23,870 nt of DNA from UBA6987 sp045616945 (GTDB lineage: Bacteria; Bacillota; Clostridia; Lachnospirales; Lachnospiraceae). The notes below the pieces were generated by a model. That model searched no databases. It was not told where the DNA came from and worked only from the letters and a program-made list of their open reading frames with translations. The DNA lies in NCBI GenBank assembly GCA_045616945.1, contig JAZLHR010000049.1, positions 1 through 23,870 of the forward strand. The letters are read 5' to 3'. Shown piece by piece: positions 21,512 to 23,870 of this stretch; the stretch's first letter is position 1; every line of letters begins with the position of its first letter. Both the position numbers and the translations under genes were made by a program.

Positions 21512-21883
21512 ATGGAAATCATTCATACAGCATCCGCACCTGCCGCCATCGGCCCGTACAGTCAGGCAGTGAAATACGGCGGTCTCCTTTTTACTTCCGG
21601 TCAGATAGCCATCGTCCCCGCCACGGGAGAAGTTGCTGCCGGCGGGATCCGCGAGCAGGCGGAGCAGGTCATGCAGAACCTTTCTGCTGTTCTGGAAGCG
21701 GGCGGTTCCTCTCTCGAAAAGGCTTTGAAAACCACCTGTTTTTTGGCAGATATGAACGATTTTGCCGCATTTAACGAAGTTTACGGACGCTGGTTCACCG
21801 GGAAACCTGCCCGCTCCTGCGTGGCTGTGAAGTCACTTCCGAAGGGCGTCCTGTGTGAGGTCGAGGTCATCGCCGCCGTATGA
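21512..21883 (+). CDS. ridA: RidA family reactive enamine/imine deaminase
   Basis: Predicted to hydrolyse reactive 2-aminoacrylate-type enamines/imines produced by PLP enzymes, forming keto acids and ammonia, as a cytoplasmic trimer. The 123-aa length is typical. Landmarks are GPYSQAV (14-20), LFTSGQI (26-32), and PARSCVAVKSLPKGVLCEVEV with Arg101 and Glu116, which correspond to the conserved Arg105 and Glu120 of the E. coli protein. The key arginine is therefore present, as expected for the active RidA subgroup. The frame is open further upstream, but ATG 21512 gives the family start and is preceded by a modest AAAGG. The stop overlaps the next start as ATGA, so translation of Uup is coupled. 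Confidence 0.93.
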   Translation: MEIIHTASAPAAIGPYSQAVKYGGLLFTSGQIAIVPATGEVAAGGIREQAEQVMQNLSAVLEAGGSSLEKALKTTCFLADMNDFAAFNEVYGRWFTGKPARSCVAVKSLPKGVLCEVEVIAAV

Positions 21884-23691
21884 ATATCCTCAGTATCGAA
21901 GGGCTTTCGCTCGCCTTCGGCAGCCGCGTGATCCTGCACGATGTATCCGCCGCCGCGGACGAGCGGGACCGGATCGGGGTGCTGGGCATCAACGGTGCGG
22001 GAAAATCCACGCTGCTGGCCCTCATCGCCGGCAGGCTGGAGCCCGACAGCGGGGAGATCATCACCCGGCGCGGGCTGCGCATCGCCTATCTGAGCCAGGA
22101 TCCCGCCTTTGACGAAGAAAAAAGCATATTGGAAAATGTCGCTGCCGCGATCACCGGCAAAGCGGCCCATTGGGATACCGAAGGCGAGGCCAAGGCGCTT
22201 CTGGAGCGCTTCGGCATCCCCGACGCCTCTGTTCTGCCGAAGGTCCTTTCCGGCGGGCAGCGCAAACGGGCCGCCCTCGCCGCAGCCATGCTCACCCCCT
22301 GTGATCTGCTGATCCTGGACGAGCCGACCAACCACCTTGACCACGCAATGATCGAATATCTGCAGGATTGGTTGGCCTCGTTCCCCGGCACGCTTCTGAT
22401 GGTCACGCACGACCGCTATTTTCTGGACGAAGTCACCGATAGGATCTGGGAGCTGGACAGGGCCGAGCTGTACCGCTATGCCGGCAATTACAGCAGCTAT
22501 CTGCAGAAAAAGCAGGAACGCATGGATTTTGCCCGCGCGGCAGAGCGGAAAATGGCCGCCCTGTACAAGCAGGATCTGGCCTGGATCCAACGCGGCGCAC
22601 GCGCACGTTCCACCAAGCAGAAGGCCCATATCCGCCGTTTTGAGGCGCTGCGGGACCGCGAACAGCTGATAGAGGAACGGACGGCTGCGCTTTCCTCCAT
22701 GGCCTCCCGCCTGGGCAAAAAGATCCTGGAGCTGGAGGGACTGGGCAAAAATTACGGCAGCCGGGTCATTTTCCGTGATTTCACCTATATGTTCACATGC
22801 ACGGACCGCATCGGCATCATCGGGCCGAACGGCTGCGGCAAGACCACGCTTCTGCGCTGTCTTCTCGGCGAGCTGGAGCTGGACTGCGGGACCCGCGAGG
22901 TCGGCACCACCGTCCGCTTCGGGTATTTCGGGCAGACCAATCTCTCGCTTCCCGAGAACGAACGGGTGATAGATGCCGTGAAGGATGTCGCGGATTTCGT
23001 CCGGACAGAGGACGGGCTTATCAGTGCCGCAATGATGTGCGAGCGCTTTCTTTTCGACTCCGAGATGCAATATACCGTCATTTCCAAGCTGTCGGGCGGC
23101 GAAAAAAGGCGCCTGTATCTGCTGAAGGTATTGATGTCGGCACCGAACGTCCTGATTCTGGACGAGCCGACCAACGATCTGGATATTCCCACCCTGCAGG
23201 TGTTGGAGAACTATCTGGACCGCTTCAACGGAGTGATCATCGCGGTCTCCCACGACCGGTATTTCCTGGACCGCGTGGTTTCCCGCATCTTCGCCTTCGG
23301 GCCGGACGGCAGGCTGCTGCGCTCCGAGGGTGCCTATACCGAATATCTGGAACACATGGCCGCGGAGGCGCAGCCGGAACAGTCCGAAAAATGCGCCGCG
23401 CAGAAAACGGCCGCCGAACCCAAGGCCGCCCGAAAAATGCCGCGTGTCCCCAAAAAGCTCAGCTACGCAGAGCAGCGGGAGTATGACACCATCGAAAGCA
23501 TCATAGACGAACTGACCGCAAAAGCCGCGGAACTGGATGCGCAGCTGGCGGAGGGCGGCTCGGACTATATCCGTCTGCAGCAGCTGACCGAGGAGAAGGA
23601 GCAGGCAGACAAAGCGCTGGAGGAAAAGCTGGCGCGCTACCTGGAACTGGAAGAAAAAATCGAGGCACTGGCCGAAGCGGGCAGGGAATGA
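21880..23691 (+). CDS. uup: ABC-F ATPase, Uup type
   Basis: A soluble protein of 603 aa with two ATP-binding cassettes and no membrane domain; ABC-F proteins act on ribosomes. The first cassette has Walker A GINGAGKST (36-44), Q-loop YLSQDP, signature LSGGQRK (123-129), Walker B LLILDEPTNHLD and switch HD in VTHDRYFL. A helical linker (about 205-275) includes the RGARARSTKQKAHIRR stretch. The second cassette has GPNGCGKTT (315-323), LSGGEKR, LILDEPTNDLD and VSHDRYFL. The C-terminal ~80 residues, from KKLSYAEQREYDTIE, are a coiled coil as in Uup, which tells it apart from EttA-type members. Both catalytic Glu residues are present. Translation is coupled to RidA by an ATGA overlap, with no separate ribosome binding site close by. 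Confidence 0.93.
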   Translation: MNILSIEGLSLAFGSRVILHDVSAAADERDRIGVLGINGAGKSTLLALIAGRLEPDSGEIITRRGLRIAYLSQDPAFDEEKSILENVAAAITGKAAHWDTEGEAKALLERFGIPDASVLPKVLSGGQRKRAALAAAMLTPCDLLILDEPTNHLDHAMIEYLQDWLASFPGTLLMVTHDRYFLDEVTDRIWELDRAELYRYAGNYSSYLQKKQERMDFARAAERKMAALYKQDLAWIQRGARARSTKQKAHIRRFEALRDREQLIEERTAALSSMASRLGKKILELEGLGKNYGSRVIFRDFTYMFTCTDRIGIIGPNGCGKTTLLRCLLGELELDCGTREVGTTVRFGYFGQTNLSLPENERVIDAVKDVADFVRTEDGLISAAMMCERFLFDSEMQYTVISKLSGGEKRRLYLLKVLMSAPNVLILDEPTNDLDIPTLQVLENYLDRFNGVIIAVSHDRYFLDRVVSRIFAFGPDGRLLRSEGAYTEYLEHMAAEAQPEQSEKCAAQKTAAEPKAARKMPRVPKKLSYAEQREYDTIESIIDELTAKAAELDAQLAEGGSDYIRLQQLTEEKEQADKALEEKLARYLELEEKIEALAEAGRE

Positions 23692-23789
23692 CCCCCGTCC
23701 GGACCTCACCGGCACAAAAAAACGGGCCGCAAGGCTGATTCTCATAAGGATAATAAAATCAAATCGAATCAACTGATCGCGAGCGCAGC
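23692..23789. other. Non-coding stretch after Uup
   Basis: No gene is visible here. A weak CCGG/CCGG stem at about 23700-23713 followed by A7 gives no convincing terminator. Composition turns AT-rich from about 23735, unlike the GC-rich genes before it. Confidence 0.5.
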
Positions 23790-23840
23790 AAAAATGGTTT
23801 ATTCAAAGAGACAACTCTGAGAATAAACCATTTTTGTTAA
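23790..23840. terminator. Strong AT-rich hairpin, probable bidirectional terminator
   Basis: A perfect 15-bp inverted repeat, AAAAATGGTTTATTC (23790-23804) with its complement (23821-23835), encloses a second small stem AGAG/CTCT. It is flanked by an A-run and a T-run. It most likely terminates the RidA-Uup operon, though it is about 100 bases from the stop codon. An end of a small mobile element is a weaker alternative. Confidence 0.65.
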
Positions 23841-23870
23841 TCAAAAACAATCATCGGTATTTTTGTGCTA

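Noticed and set aside
21781..23772. Long minus-strand open frame of 663 codons
   Set aside because: It is opposite the RidA-Uup operon, whose motifs are unambiguous; its own translation has no motif and no ribosome binding site.
1..23870. A defence, toxin-antitoxin, secondary-metabolite or mobile system
   Set aside because: No nuclease, helicase, methyltransferase, recombinase, transposase, synthase or toxin motif was found; all intact genes belong to metabolic, housekeeping or uncharacterised families.

Overview
The window looks like chromosomal DNA from a GC-rich, gut-type Clostridia (Bacillota), perhaps near Lachnospiraceae. I infer this from strong AGGAGG-type ribosome binding sites, sigma-A-like promoters (TTGACA/TATAAT), an ACT-domain/UPF0210 gene pair, DUF3737, DUF4097 and GH42 families, and many compact hairpin terminators. 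No rRNA, tRNA, CRISPR array, transposase or phage gene was seen. Genus-level placement is not possible by eye.

Layout. (1) 1-4690: a promoter region, a LacZ-type GH2 beta-galactosidase, and a DUF362 protein with a two-cluster ferredoxin tail, closed by an 18-bp bidirectional terminator. (2) 4719-7620, minus strand: a clan GH-A (GH5-like) glycosidase with a near-perfect promoter and a LacI/CcpA-like operator, preceded by a uridine phosphorylase-like gene. (3) 7782-10419, plus strand: three tandem NodB-type (CE4) polysaccharide deacetylase paralogues in one operon, divergent from the phosphorylase. (4) 10502-11012, minus strand: a truncated, frameshifted remnant of a DUF4097 beta-helix protein, lying directly behind an intact UPF0210 (DUF711/PFL-like) gene and its ACT-domain partner. 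(5) 12799-16332, minus strand: a GH42 beta-galactosidase followed by a CvpA-like membrane protein with a long acidic tail. (6) 16447-18341, minus strand: DUF3737 beta-helix protein, Maf nucleotide pyrophosphatase, then a double DUF1508 (YegP-like) protein with its own promoter. (7) 18500-19947: a four-helix membrane protein with a C-terminal His/Cys motif, divergent from a DUF937 protein. (8) 20010-23691: an FAD-dependent oxidoreductase (minus) divergent from a RidA-Uup (ABC-F) operon, with a tandem repeat sitting between the two promoters. The last ~180 bases are non-coding, AT-rich, and end in a strong hairpin.

Common theme. Three glycosidases (GH2, GH5-like, GH42) and three carbohydrate deacetylases suggest breakdown of acetylated, galactose-containing glycans. 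All the glycosidases appear to lack signal peptides, so imported oligosaccharides are the likely substrates. No transporter, SusC/D pair or dedicated regulator gene is present, so this is not a complete utilisation locus. The rest is housekeeping (Maf, RidA, Uup, ACT/UPF0210) and poorly characterised families. I found no convincing new defence or mobile system. The most unusual items are the decayed DUF4097 gene, the deacetylase triplication, the repeat-built divergent promoter near 21.4 kb, and the His/Cys-tailed membrane protein.
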